From: Streptomyces sp. NBC_01439
GTDB lineage: Bacteria > Actinomycetota > Actinomycetes > Streptomycetales > Streptomycetaceae
Assembly: GCF_036227605.1 (NCBI RefSeq)
Contig: NZ_CP109487.1
Location: 1,798,001-1,862,000, forward strand
Direction of reading: 5' to 3'
Length of the DNA: 64,000 nt
This document shows positions 19,012 through 27,970 of the stretch, piece by piece; position 1 is the first letter of the stretch; the number at the start of each line of letters is the position of its first letter. Position numbers and translations under genes: made by a program. The notes under the pieces are model-generated. The model did no database searches and was not told the DNA's origin. It saw only the letters and a list, made by a program, of their open reading frames with translations.

Positions 19012-19977
19012 TCAGGCCCCGGGGATCACCAGGTCCCGGGGGTCCGTGTTGGCGCCGCAGAGGATGACGGCGACCCGCTCGCCCAGGGGCTGCGGCGCGC
19101 CGCGCAGCGCCGCCGCGGCGGTGGCCGCGCCCGTCTCGACCACGATCCGGTGCTCCTCCCAGAGCGCGCGCCGGGCGGCCGTGATCTCCGTGTCGGACAC
19201 GAGGACCGACGTCACGTTCCCCTGCTGCGCGGCGGCCAGCGCGTCCGCCGAGACCCGGGTGGCCCCCAGCGAATCGGCGGCGACGGATTCCACGGCCACG
19301 TCCACGACCCGGCCCGCCGCCAGGGCCGCGTTCAGCGCCCGGCAGTTCTCCGGCTCGACCGCGACGACCCGTACGCCGTGTTCGCGCGCGGCCGTGGCCA
19401 CCCCGGCGAACAGTCCGCCGCCACCGACCGCGACCACCACCGCGTCCAGCCCGGGCAGGGCGGCCCGGATCTCCTCCAGCAGCGTGCCGGCGCCCGCCGC
19501 GATGAGCGGGTGGTCGTAGGCGTGGCTGCTCAGCGCCCCGCTCTCGGTGGCGAACTCCTCGCAGGCGGCCAGCGCGTCGGCGTAGCGGTCGCCGACGAGC
19601 CGCACCTCGGCCCCGTACCCGCGCAGCCGTTCCACCTTCACCCGCGGGGCGTTGGCGGGCAGGAACACGGTCGCGGGCACGGACAGCGCGCGGGCGGCCC
19701 AGGCGCAGGCGAGCCCGGCGTTGCCGCCGGAGGCGATGGTGACTCCGGCGGCCGGGAGGGCGCCGGCCTCGTGGTGGGCGGCGAGGAAGTTGCGCGCACC
19801 GCGCGCCTTGAAGGAGCCGGTGTGCTGGAGGTACTCCAGCGCGTACCAGACCCCCGCTCCGGCCGCGGGCGCCACCGTAACGGGGCGTATGCCGCCCGCG
19901 ATGCGGTCGGCGGCGGCGCGGACGGCGGCGTGGTCGAGCTGCTGGGCCGTTGCTGCGTGCACGGGTGGTCTCCCCAT
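19012..19977 (-). CDS. PLP-dependent threonine/serine dehydratase
   Basis: Encodes 321 residues of the fold-type II PLP enzymes. The lysine that binds PLP is in HTGSFKARGARNFLAA, and the phosphate-binding glycine loop is VVAVGGGGLFAGVATAA. SGGNAG in VTIASGGNAGLACAWAARAL is the substrate-binding loop. Length and motifs match threonine or serine dehydratases without a C-terminal ACT regulatory domain, so it is likely catabolic or acts on an unusual hydroxyamino acid. Its ATG overlaps the stop of the preceding TetR gene by one base (TGATG), so the two are translated as an operon. Confidence 0.85.
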   Translation of the reverse strand: MGRPPVHAATAQQLDHAAVRAAADRIAGGIRPVTVAPAAGAGVWYALEYLQHTGSFKARGARNFLAAHHEAGALPAAGVTIASGGNAGLACAWAARALSVPATVFLPANAPRVKVERLRGYGAEVRLVGDRYADALAACEEFATESGALSSHAYDHPLIAAGAGTLLEEIRAALPGLDAVVVAVGGGGLFAGVATAAREHGVRVVAVEPENCRALNAALAAGRVVDVAVESVAADSLGATRVSADALAAAQQGNVTSVLVSDTEITAARRALWEEHRIVVETGAATAAAALRGAPQPLGERVAVILCGANTDPRDLVIPGA

Positions 19978-20642
19978 CAGGTGCGGGTGGCGGGCCGGGC
20001 GGGCCGAATCGGCCGGGCGGCTTCGATCAACTGGCGCAGGGCCCCGTAGTAGACCTCGTGGTCCGTCAGGGCGGGCAGTACGTCGGGCAGTCCACCGGCG
20101 AGCACGGGGAACTCCTCGGGATCCAGTGCGGCCAGGGCCGCCCGCGAGGCGGCGGTGGCCGCGGCCGGATCCCGGTGGTCGACGAAGGCCGCGCTGCCCA
20201 GGGTGAGCAGGTACATGCGGCGGTAGACGGTCATCGCCTCGGCGGCGGTCATCCCGGCGGCCACGCTGTCGGCGAGGGCGGGCTCGACGAGCCGGGCCAG
20301 CAGCTGCCGCCCCAGCCAGGGCCGGCTGCCGCGCAGCGCCAGCAGTCCGGGGTGGGCGACGAGCAGCAGGTACAGGGCGCGGAACCGCTCTTCGGTGGCC
20401 CGCGCCCAGTCCGTGCCGGCGGGGATCTCGGGGAGCTGCCCGGCGAGGTGCTCGGTGCACAGGTCGAGCAGGCCGGCGAGGTCGGTGCAGCGGCGCTGCA
20501 CGGTGGCGTGGGAGACCTCCAGCCGGTCGGCGAGGCTGCGGAAGCTCAGGTGGTCGGGCCCTTGCTCGTCGAGGATCCGCAGGGCGGCGACGGCGATGAC
20601 CTCCGGGGTCGCGCGGTCCAGGGCGGCTGATCTTCGCGGCAT
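19977..20642 (-). CDS. TetR-family repressor
   Basis: Encodes 221 residues starting MPRRSAALDRATPEVIAVAAL. The N-terminal helix-turn-helix is LSFRSLADRLEVSHATVQRRCTDLAGLL; the rest is a helical ligand-binding and dimerisation domain. A 21-bp inverted repeat sits five bases upstream of the start and is a good candidate autoregulatory operator. The dehydratase overlaps its end, so the regulator probably controls that enzyme in response to an amino-acid-like inducer. Confidence 0.82.
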   Translation of the reverse strand: MPRRSAALDRATPEVIAVAALRILDEQGPDHLSFRSLADRLEVSHATVQRRCTDLAGLLDLCTEHLAGQLPEIPAGTDWARATEERFRALYLLLVAHPGLLALRGSRPWLGRQLLARLVEPALADSVAAGMTAAEAMTVYRRMYLLTLGSAAFVDHRDPAAATAASRAALAALDPEEFPVLAGGLPDVLPALTDHEVYYGALRQLIEAARPIRPARPATRT

Positions 20643-20646
20643 GAGA

Positions 20647-20667
20647 TACATCGTAACATACGACGTA
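20647..20667. promoter_or_regulatory. TetR operator candidate, 21-bp inverted repeat
   Basis: The site reads as arms TACATCGTA and TACGACGTA around ACA, with one mismatched pair outside the centre. The inner TCGTA-ACA-TACGA is perfect. It overlaps the expected promoter of the TetR/dehydratase operon. Confidence 0.65.
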
Positions 20668-20810
20668 ACACACAACGCAGCTGCACTTTCGTGTGACAGC
20701 GATTGCAGCCATATTGCTGGTCATCGGTCGACAATCAGCGACTTCTGTTGACACTGGGTAATCGTCTCGCTGCACTGGGCCCACGACTGCCCCCACGTCA
20801 AGGAGACTCC

Positions 20811-22493
20811 GTGCCGCCTCGCCTGCGTGCAACGCTCCCCTGCCTGACCGCGGCCGCCCTGTTCGCCCTCGCGCTCTCCCCCGCCCCGGCGGCGGCCGAG
20901 CCCCGGGCGACCTCGGACACCCCGCTCGCGCTCACCCCTCCCATGGGCTGGAACAACTGGGCGCACTACATGTGCGACATCGACGAAGCCAAGGTGGTGG
21001 CCAACGCCGACGCGCTCGTGTCCACCGGGCTCGCCGCCAAGGGCTACGACACGGTGACCGTCGACGACTGCTGGATGACCAAGAGCCGCGACGCGCAGGG
21101 CAGTCTGGTCGTCGACACGAAGAAGTTCCCGCACGGCATGGCCTGGCTCGGCGAACATCTGCACGCCAAGGGCCTGAAGTTCGGCATCTACCAGGACGCG
21201 GGCTCCCTCACCTGCGAGAAGTACCCGGGCAGCGGTGCCCCCCAGGGCGGCGGCGCGGACCACTACGCGCAGGACGCCCGCCAGTTCGCCTCCTGGAAGG
21301 TGGACTACGTCAAGATGGACGGCTGCAACCTCTGGGTCCCGGAGGGCGCGACCAAGGAGGAGGCCTACCGCGACGCCTACAGCGCCGTCGCGAAGGCCCT
21401 GCGGGACAGCGGTCGGGACATGGTCCTGTCGGCCTCGGCGCCCGCCTACTTCCAGCAGGGCGAGTGGGGCGGCTCCGACTGGCACAAGGTCCTCGGCTGG
21501 GTCGGCGAGACCGGCCAGCTGTGGCGCGAGGGCAAGGACATCAAGGTCTACAACCCGGCCGCACCCGCCACCTCGCGGTGGAGCGCGGTGCTGGGCAACT
21601 ACGGCTACAACCGCTGGCTCGGCCGGTACGCGGGCCCCGGCAACTGGAACGACCCCGACTTCCTGATCGCCGGCGCCCCCGGGCTCACGGCCGCCGAGAG
21701 CCGCAGCCAGGTCGCCCTGTGGGCCATGATGGCCTCCCCCTTCATCCTCTCCTCCGACGTCTCGAAGCTGACCCCGGCGGGCCTGGCGGCCCTCGGCAAC
21801 ACCCGGATGATCCAGCTGGACCAGGACCCGATGGGCCGTCAGGGCTCCGTGGTCTCCTCCAACGCCACCTTCGAGATCCTGGTGCGACCGCTCGCCAACG
21901 GCGACCGCGCGGTCGCCGTGCTCAACCGCTCCGCCGCCACCCGGGACATCAACGTGCCGCTCGACGAGATCGGCCTGACCGCCTGCACCGTCGGCGCCGA
22001 CGCCCAGGACCTGTGGACCGGTACGCGCCGCACGGTCTCCGCAGCGCTGACCGGGAAGGTGGCGGGACACGACACCGGCGTCTGGCGGCTCACCCCGCGC
22101 GGCTGCGCCGAGGCCGTGCCGACCGGGCAGGTCGTCGGTGACGGCGCCCGGTGTGCCGACGGCGCCAACACCACTGGCGTCGGCGCCGTGGTGATGGCCG
22201 CCTGCACCGGAGCCCCCGACCAGCGCTGGACCGTGGGCAAGGACGCGACCCTGCGGCTGGCCGGCGAGTGCCTGTCGGCGGGTGAGGACCGCATCGTGGA
22301 ACTGGCCGACTGTGCGAACCGTCCGCAGGAGCAGCCCGGACAGAGCTGGTCGCAGCGCCGCGACGGAGCCCTCGTGGAGGAGGTCAGCGGGATGTGCCTG
22401 ACGGCTCCCGCGGCCGCCGCCCCGGCCGAGCGGCTGCGGCTGACCGACTGCGGCGACCACCGGGTCGACCAGGCCTGGGCCCTGCCGGTCTGA
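20811..22493 (+). CDS. Secreted GH27 alpha-galactosidase with ricin-type lectin tail
   Basis: Encodes 560 residues. A Sec signal peptide (LPCLTAAALFALALSPAPAAA) precedes a GH27 domain: TPPMGWNNWAHYMCDIDE, VTVDDCWMT, the nucleophile Asp170 in YVKMDGCN, and GNWNDPDFL. A C-terminal ricin-B/CBM13-like domain of about 120 residues carries QRWTVG and DQAWALP repeats. It would release terminal alpha-galactose outside the cell, with the lectin part binding glycans. The GTG at 20811 follows AAGGAG at five bases. The GH89 gene starts 15 bp after its stop and is probably co-transcribed. Confidence 0.9.
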   Translation: MPPRLRATLPCLTAAALFALALSPAPAAAEPRATSDTPLALTPPMGWNNWAHYMCDIDEAKVVANADALVSTGLAAKGYDTVTVDDCWMTKSRDAQGSLVVDTKKFPHGMAWLGEHLHAKGLKFGIYQDAGSLTCEKYPGSGAPQGGGADHYAQDARQFASWKVDYVKMDGCNLWVPEGATKEEAYRDAYSAVAKALRDSGRDMVLSASAPAYFQQGEWGGSDWHKVLGWVGETGQLWREGKDIKVYNPAAPATSRWSAVLGNYGYNRWLGRYAGPGNWNDPDFLIAGAPGLTAAESRSQVALWAMMASPFILSSDVSKLTPAGLAALGNTRMIQLDQDPMGRQGSVVSSNATFEILVRPLANGDRAVAVLNRSAATRDINVPLDEIGLTACTVGADAQDLWTGTRRTVSAALTGKVAGHDTGVWRLTPRGCAEAVPTGQVVGDGARCADGANTTGVGAVVMAACTGAPDQRWTVGKDATLRLAGECLSAGEDRIVELADCANRPQEQPGQSWSQRRDGALVEEVSGMCLTAPAAAAPAERLRLTDCGDHRVDQAWALPV

Positions 22494-22508
22494 CGGCCGG
22501 GCGAACGG

Positions 22509-24830
22509 ATGAGGAACCCGACGCATCACGGCGGGCGCAGGTCCAGGACCCCGCGCCCGCTCGCCCTCGCCGCGCTTCCCGCGGCGCTGCTGGCACTGAT
22601 CTGCGCGGGACCCGCGCCCGGGGCCACCGCCCCGGGCACGGGGTCGCCCGCACGGGCTGCCGTACCGACGGACGCGCACCCGGACGCGCACCCGGGTGCC
22701 GCCCGGAGTCCCGGCCGGGCCCGCACCTTCGACGTCGCGCCCGCGCGGGCCGCCCTCCAGCGGCTGCTCCCGCGCCACTGGGGGCAGTTCACCCTGGTAC
22801 CCGACACGACCACTGCCTCCGACACCTTCACCGTGTCCGGAACCGCCGGCGCGGTCACCGTGCGCGGCAGCACCGGGGCCACCCTGCTCACCGGTGTCGG
22901 CTGGTACCTCCAACACGTCGCCGGGGTCGACATCGGCTGGCCGGGTGACAGCATCGGCATGCTGCCCGGCCGGCTGCCGGCGGTCCCCGCACCGGTCACC
23001 CACAGCGCGCAGGTCCCGCACCGGTACGCGCTGAACGACACCGACGACGGGTACTCCGGCCCGTACCGCTCCTTCGAGGAGCACCAGCGGCAGATCGACC
23101 TGCTCGCCCTGCACGGCATCAACGAGGTGTTCGTGCAGGTCGGCGCCGAGTACCCGTACTACCGGGCGCTCCAGGGGTTCGGCTACTCCGCCGAGGAACT
23201 GCGGCAGTGGATCCCCGGCCCCGGCCACCAGAGCTGGTGGCTGCTGCAGAACCTGAGCGGATTCGGCGGTCCGGTCACCGAGCGGCTGATGCGCGAGCGC
23301 GCCGAGGTGGGCGGGCGGATCGCCGAGCAGCTGCGCGGGCTCGGCATGACCCCGGTCCTGCCCGGGTACTTCGGCACCGTGCCGCCCGGCTTCGCCGCCC
23401 GCAACACCGGCGCGGCCACGGTCCCGCAGGGCGACTGGGCGGGCTTCGACCGCCCGGACTGGCTCGACCCCGCCTCGCCCGTCTTCGGGAGGCTGGCCGC
23501 CGCGTACTACGCCGAGCAGCGCGAGGTGTTCGGGGACAGCACGATGTACCGGATGAGCCCGCTGCACGAGGGCGGGCAGACCGGTTCCGTCGACGTCGGC
23601 GCGGCCGCGGGCGCCATCCAGGACGCCCTGCACGCCGCCCACCCGGGTGCGCTGTGGGCGGTGCTGGGCTGGCAGGACGACCCCACCGCGGAGCTGCTGG
23701 CCGGGGTGGACACCTCGAAACTGCTGATCCTGGACGGGCTGTCCGACCGGTACAACCGGCTCGACCGCGAGGCGCGTTGGGGCGGGGCCCCGTACGCGAT
23801 GGGCACCATCTACAACTTCGGCGGGCACACCACGGTCGGTGCGAACAGCTCCGTGTGGATCGAGCGGTTCGGCCCCTGGCGGTCCAAGGCGAACAGCGCG
23901 CTCGCCGGAATCGCCTACCTGCCGGAGGCCACCGGAACCAATCCGGCGGCCTTCGACCTCTTCACCGATCTGGCCTGGGAGCGCGGGCCGATCGACCAGC
24001 GCCGGTGGTTCGCCGACTTCGCGGCCCGCCGGTACGGCCGCCCGGACGCCGCGGCGGCCGCGGCCTGGGAGGAGCTCCGCAAGGGCCCGTACAGCACCTC
24101 ATCGGGTCTGTGGTCGGAGTCGCAGGACAGCCTGTTCACCGCCCGGCCGAGCCTGACGGCGACCGGGGCGGCGTACTGGAGCCCGAAGTCCATGCGCTAT
24201 CAAGCCGGTTCGGTGCGCGGGGCCCTGGAACACCTGCTGAAGGTGGATCCTGCGCTGCGCGGCTCCAGCGCCTACCGCTTCGACCTGGTGGACACCGCCC
24301 GACAGGCACTCGCCAACCACTCGCGGGTGCTGCTGCCCAAGATCAAGGCGGCCTACGACGCCAAGGACCTGACCCGTTTCCGGGCCCTGACGGCCGAATG
24401 GCAGGACGGGATGAGGATGTTGGAAGCGGTCACCGGATCCGATCCGGCCTTCCTCCTCGGCACCTGGCTCTCCGCGGCCCGCTCCTGGGGTGCGGACGGG
24501 GCCGAGCGGGACCGGTACGAGTACGACGCCCGCTCGCTGCTCAGCGTGTGGGGCCGCCGCAGCACCAGCGAGGGCGGTTTCCTGCACGACTACGCGAACC
24601 GCGAATGGAACGGCTTGATCTCGGAGTTGTACGCACCCCGGTGGGCCCGCTACTTCGCGTCGCTGGACGAGGCGCTGGTGAAGGGGGCCGCGCCGCGGGC
24701 GATCGACTGGCACGCCTTCGAGGAGGAGTGGGCGGGGCGCACCACCCGCCATCCGAACCGACCGAACGGTGATCCGTACCGGCTGGCCGCTCGGATCGCC
24801 GCGGCCCTGCCGGCGGCTGCCGCCCACTGA
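22509..24830 (+). CDS. Secreted GH89 alpha-N-acetylglucosaminidase
   Basis: Encodes 773 residues with the GH89 (NAGLU) layout: an N-terminal beta domain (ARAALQRLLPRHWGQFTLV), the barrel (YSGPYRSFEEHQRQIDLLALHGIN, MSPLHEGGQ, WAVLGWQDDPTAELL) and a helical C-terminal region (WERGPIDQRRWFADFAARRYGR). A signal peptide lies within the first 40 residues (LALAALPAALLALICAGPAPG). It removes terminal alpha-linked N-acetylglucosamine, a residue found on mucin-type and heparan glycans. It lies in tandem with the GH27 enzyme, suggesting joint attack on animal-type or actinobacterial glycoconjugates. Confidence 0.9.
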   Translation: MRNPTHHGGRRSRTPRPLALAALPAALLALICAGPAPGATAPGTGSPARAAVPTDAHPDAHPGAARSPGRARTFDVAPARAALQRLLPRHWGQFTLVPDTTTASDTFTVSGTAGAVTVRGSTGATLLTGVGWYLQHVAGVDIGWPGDSIGMLPGRLPAVPAPVTHSAQVPHRYALNDTDDGYSGPYRSFEEHQRQIDLLALHGINEVFVQVGAEYPYYRALQGFGYSAEELRQWIPGPGHQSWWLLQNLSGFGGPVTERLMRERAEVGGRIAEQLRGLGMTPVLPGYFGTVPPGFAARNTGAATVPQGDWAGFDRPDWLDPASPVFGRLAAAYYAEQREVFGDSTMYRMSPLHEGGQTGSVDVGAAAGAIQDALHAAHPGALWAVLGWQDDPTAELLAGVDTSKLLILDGLSDRYNRLDREARWGGAPYAMGTIYNFGGHTTVGANSSVWIERFGPWRSKANSALAGIAYLPEATGTNPAAFDLFTDLAWERGPIDQRRWFADFAARRYGRPDAAAAAAWEELRKGPYSTSSGLWSESQDSLFTARPSLTATGAAYWSPKSMRYQAGSVRGALEHLLKVDPALRGSSAYRFDLVDTARQALANHSRVLLPKIKAAYDAKDLTRFRALTAEWQDGMRMLEAVTGSDPAFLLGTWLSAARSWGADGAERDRYEYDARSLLSVWGRRSTSEGGFLHDYANREWNGLISELYAPRWARYFASLDEALVKGAAPRAIDWHAFEEEWAGRTTRHPNRPNGDPYRLAARIAAALPAAAAH

Positions 24831-24834
24831 CCCG

Positions 24835-24871
24835 CGCCGGGGCCCGTCCGGACTCCGGGCGGGCCCCGGCG
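24835..24871. terminator. Bidirectional hairpin terminator
   Basis: A 12-bp perfect stem (24835-24846 with 24860-24871, arm CGCCGGGGCCCG) lies between the convergent GH89 and MFS genes. The loop contains a second small CCGG/CCGG pair. Confidence 0.75.
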
Positions 24872-24876
24872 CCGAT

Positions 24877-26157
24877 TCACTGGCTGCGTTTGCGCCCTGC
24901 CCGTGCGGCCCCGGCAGCCGCCAGACCGAGGACGGCGATCGAGGCGGCCGAGGCGAGCAGGGTCTCCCGGGCTCCGAACCCGGCCACCAGCGGGCCGCCC
25001 AGCGCGGTACCGAGCGGCACCGCGAGCACCCGGACCGCAGAGCTCGCGGCCAGGGTCTGGGGAAGCAGCTCCGGCGGGGCCGCGCGCTGGAAGAGGGCGG
25101 TGGACAGCGAGGCGTACGGGGGCCAGAGCAGCCCGGCCACGGCGAACCCGGCGACGGCGAACGCCGTCGGCGCCCCCAGCCCCGTCGGCAGCAGGAACAC
25201 CCCGAAGGCGGCGACGATGCCGGTCGTGACCGGCCACACCGGCAGGCGGTTCAGGTATCCCGTCAGGACGGAGCCGAGGACGGCGCCGACACCGAACGCG
25301 GTGTAGAAGGCCGCGAGCAGGCCCGCAGCAGCGCCCAGACCGTCCGACACGTACAGCGGCAGGGCGACGTACACGGGACCGAAGAGGCAGAAGAAGGCGA
25401 AGCTCAGGGCGAGCAGGCCCAGCAGGGCCGGGGTGCGGCGGATGACGGCGAAGCCCGCGGCCTTGGAAGCGCCCTCCTCGGGTGCGGGCGGGTCGTCGTG
25501 CGGCACGCCGAAGAAGAAGGTGGCGGCCAGGACGAGGAAGGTCGCCGCGTCGACGGCGATCACGGTCGCCGCGCCACCCCACAGGATCAGGGCGCCGGCG
25601 AGCGGCGGGCCGAAGACGGTGGAGAGCGAGCCGATGCCGGACAGGACGGCGTTGCCGGCCAGGTGGTCGCGCTCCGGCAGCAGCCGGGCCAGCAGGGTGT
25701 AGACGCCGGCCTGGCCCCACGAATGGAGGACGCAGGACAGGGCGAGCAGGGCGACGTACAGCTCGGTGCTCAGTGTTCCGAGGGCGTGACACACGGGGAT
25801 CGCGCCCAGGGCGGTGGCGCGCAGCAGGGCGTCGCAGGCAACCAGTCGGGCCGGGGGGCGGTGGCGCAGGAGCCGCCCGAGGAGGAGGGCCCCCACGGCG
25901 CCCGAGAGCGTGTAGGCGGCGGCTGCCAGGGCCACCCACATGCCGCGCTCCGCCGCCGGTGCGATCTCGATCGCCAGCCAGCTCACGGCGACCACCGCCA
26001 TGCCGTCGCCGAGGGACGAGACGGTGAACCCCGGTAACAGGCGGCGCAGCGTCGGGTGGGTGAGGACGGGCCGGTAGGGGGAGGTGCGGATGGTCCGGTC
26101 GGATTTCAGGGGCACGGTGTCCACGCTTTCGGAGAACGACGGGGGACCTGTCGTCAT
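24877..26157 (-). CDS. MFS exporter
   Basis: Encodes 426 residues with about twelve membrane segments and the family loop LLGRLLRHRPPARLVACDALLRA between helices two and three. The general form (VSSLGDGMAVVAVSWLAIEI at the start, LPERDHLAGNAVLSGIGSLSTVFGPPLAGALI in the middle) matches the DHA3-like drug-efflux subfamily. The substrate is unknown. Start choice is not certain: the ATG at 26157 gives normal length, and a GTG about ten codons later is possible. It is divergent from the molybdopterin oxidoreductase across a 184-bp GC-rich spacer. Confidence 0.85.
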   Translation of the reverse strand: MTTGPPSFSESVDTVPLKSDRTIRTSPYRPVLTHPTLRRLLPGFTVSSLGDGMAVVAVSWLAIEIAPAAERGMWVALAAAAYTLSGAVGALLLGRLLRHRPPARLVACDALLRATALGAIPVCHALGTLSTELYVALLALSCVLHSWGQAGVYTLLARLLPERDHLAGNAVLSGIGSLSTVFGPPLAGALILWGGAATVIAVDAATFLVLAATFFFGVPHDDPPAPEEGASKAAGFAVIRRTPALLGLLALSFAFFCLFGPVYVALPLYVSDGLGAAAGLLAAFYTAFGVGAVLGSVLTGYLNRLPVWPVTTGIVAAFGVFLLPTGLGAPTAFAVAGFAVAGLLWPPYASLSTALFQRAAPPELLPQTLAASSAVRVLAVPLGTALGGPLVAGFGARETLLASAASIAVLGLAAAGAARAGRKRSQ

Positions 26158-26239
26158 CGTTGCCGCGCGCCCGGCCGTCGCCACGGCCCGTTCGCTCGGG
26201 GCATGATCCTTTCGCCCTGGGCGCACGACGCCGGCGCTG

Positions 26240-26282
26240 CCCGGCACTGCCCGGCCCGGCCCGGCCCGGCACGGCACGGCAA
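26240..26282. repeat. Short CCGGC/CGGCA tandem run
   Basis: About eight imperfect five-base units (CCCGG, then CACGG) occur in the divergent spacer between the MFS and oxidoreductase genes. It is a simple-sequence tract with no assigned role. Confidence 0.5.
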
Positions 26283-26341
26283 GGTCGGGCCCGGCGGCAC
26301 GCCGGCGGCGCGGAGCCGCCCGGGCGCGGGACACTGGCCGT

Positions 26342-27970
26342 GTGGAGTCAGTCCCGAGCCGTTCTGTGCGGCCGAGGCGCACGATGGGCGCCGTCAGCGG
26401 GATCGTCGCGGCCGTGGCCGGGCTGGCGTCGGCGCAGCTGGCCGCGGCCGCGGCCGGCCGGCCCGAAGCCTCGCCGGTCACGGCCGTCGGCGGGGCCGTG
26501 GTGGACCTGACGCCCGTGGCCGTCCGGGAATGGGCGATCCGGTTGTTCGGCACCTCCGACAAGCTGGTGCTGGGCCTCGGCATCCTGCTCGTCCTGGCCG
26601 CGGTCGCCGTCGGCACCGGGCTGCTCGCCGTGCGCCACCTCCCGGCCGCGATCGCCGTCACGGGCGGATTCGGGCTGGTGGGGGCCCTGGCCGCGCTCAG
26701 CCGGCCGGAGGCCTCCTGGCGGGACGCGCTGCCCTCCCTGGTGGGCGCACTGGTCTCGGCCGGGGTGCTGTACCTGCTGGTCACGGCCGGCAAGCGGGCC
26801 CGCCCGGCCGGAGCTGCGCCGGGCGGCGCCGGGTCGATGGACCGGCGCGGCTTCGGCCGGCTGGTGGTCGCCGTCCTGGCGGCGTCGGCCGGGGTCGGAC
26901 TCGGGGCACGACGGCTCGGTGCGCACGGCAGCGCCGACGCCACCGCCTCCCGGGCCCGCTTCGTCCTCCCCCGGCCCACCGTGCCCGCGCCGCCGGTGCC
27001 CGCCGGCGCGGACCTGCGGGTGCCCGGGCTAGGCCCCTTCCTCACCCCGGACCAGGACTTCTACCGGGTGGACACCGCGCTGGTCGTCCCGCGCGTGGAC
27101 GCGGACAGCTGGCGACTGCGCATCCACGGGGAGGGGGTGGCCCGGCCCCTGACCCTGGATCTGCGAGGGCTCCTCGCCCGCCCGGTGGTCGAGCACGACA
27201 TCACCCTCACCTGCGTGTCCAACGAGGTCGGCGGCCCGTACGCGGGCAACGCCCGCTGGCTCGGCGTACGCCTCGCGGACGTGCTCCGCGAAGCGGGGGT
27301 GCGGCCGCCGTCCGAGGGCGGGCCCGCCGACCAGCTGGTGGCGCGTTCGGTGGACGGCATGACCATCGGCACACCGGTCGAGACGGTCATGGACGGGCGG
27401 GCGGCGCTGTTGGCCGTCGGCATGAACGGCCGACCGCTGCCCTTCGCCCACGGGTTCCCGGTCCGGATGGTCGTACCGGGCCTGTACGGGTACGTCTCCG
27501 CCTGCAAATGGGTCACCGAGCTGCGGCTGACCACCTTCGCCGCCTACGACGCCTACTGGGTGCGCCGCTCCTGGGCCCAGCAGGCCGTGGTCAAGACGCA
27601 GTCGCGGATCGACACCCCGCGCCCGTACGCCGACCTGCCGCCGGGCCGGGTGCCCGTCGCCGGGGTGGCGTGGGCCCAGCACCGCGGGATCGAGCGGGTC
27701 CAGGTACGGGTGGACGACGGCCCCTGGCAGGAGGCGCGGCTCGGGACGGCGGACGGCGTCGACACCTGGCGCCAGTGGGTGTGGCCGTGGCAGGCGACCC
27801 CCGGGCCGCACATCCTGGAGGTCCGCGCGACGGACGGCACGGGCACGGTGCAAACGGGCGTCCGCACCGGGACCGTGCCGGACGGGGCGACGGGGTGGCA
27901 CGCGGTGGACGTGCGCGTCCGGGCGCTAGGAAGCGGCGGTGGCCTGTCGGCCGGGGCGGACCGGCAGTGA
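26342..27970 (+). CDS. Membrane-anchored molybdopterin-dependent oxidoreductase (sulfite-oxidase fold)
   Basis: Encodes 542 residues. The first 200 hold about four membrane helices (KLVLGLGILLVLAAVAVG, LPAAIAVTGGFGLVGALAAL) and then a twin-arginine-like MDRRGFGRLVVAVLAA. The external part is a sulfite-oxidase-type molybdopterin domain: FYRVDTALVVPRVDADSWRLRIHG, the cofactor-binding cysteine in ITLTCVSNEVGG, and RMVVPGLYGYVSACKWV. A C-terminal immunoglobulin-like dimerisation domain ends the protein. It should oxidise or reduce a small substrate at the outer membrane face. The 3' end overlaps the convergent P450 gene by 45 bp. Confidence 0.87.
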   Translation: MESVPSRSVRPRRTMGAVSGIVAAVAGLASAQLAAAAAGRPEASPVTAVGGAVVDLTPVAVREWAIRLFGTSDKLVLGLGILLVLAAVAVGTGLLAVRHLPAAIAVTGGFGLVGALAALSRPEASWRDALPSLVGALVSAGVLYLLVTAGKRARPAGAAPGGAGSMDRRGFGRLVVAVLAASAGVGLGARRLGAHGSADATASRARFVLPRPTVPAPPVPAGADLRVPGLGPFLTPDQDFYRVDTALVVPRVDADSWRLRIHGEGVARPLTLDLRGLLARPVVEHDITLTCVSNEVGGPYAGNARWLGVRLADVLREAGVRPPSEGGPADQLVARSVDGMTIGTPVETVMDGRAALLAVGMNGRPLPFAHGFPVRMVVPGLYGYVSACKWVTELRLTTFAAYDAYWVRRSWAQQAVVKTQSRIDTPRPYADLPPGRVPVAGVAWAQHRGIERVQVRVDDGPWQEARLGTADGVDTWRQWVWPWQATPGPHILEVRATDGTGTVQTGVRTGTVPDGATGWHAVDVRVRALGSGGGLSAGADRQ

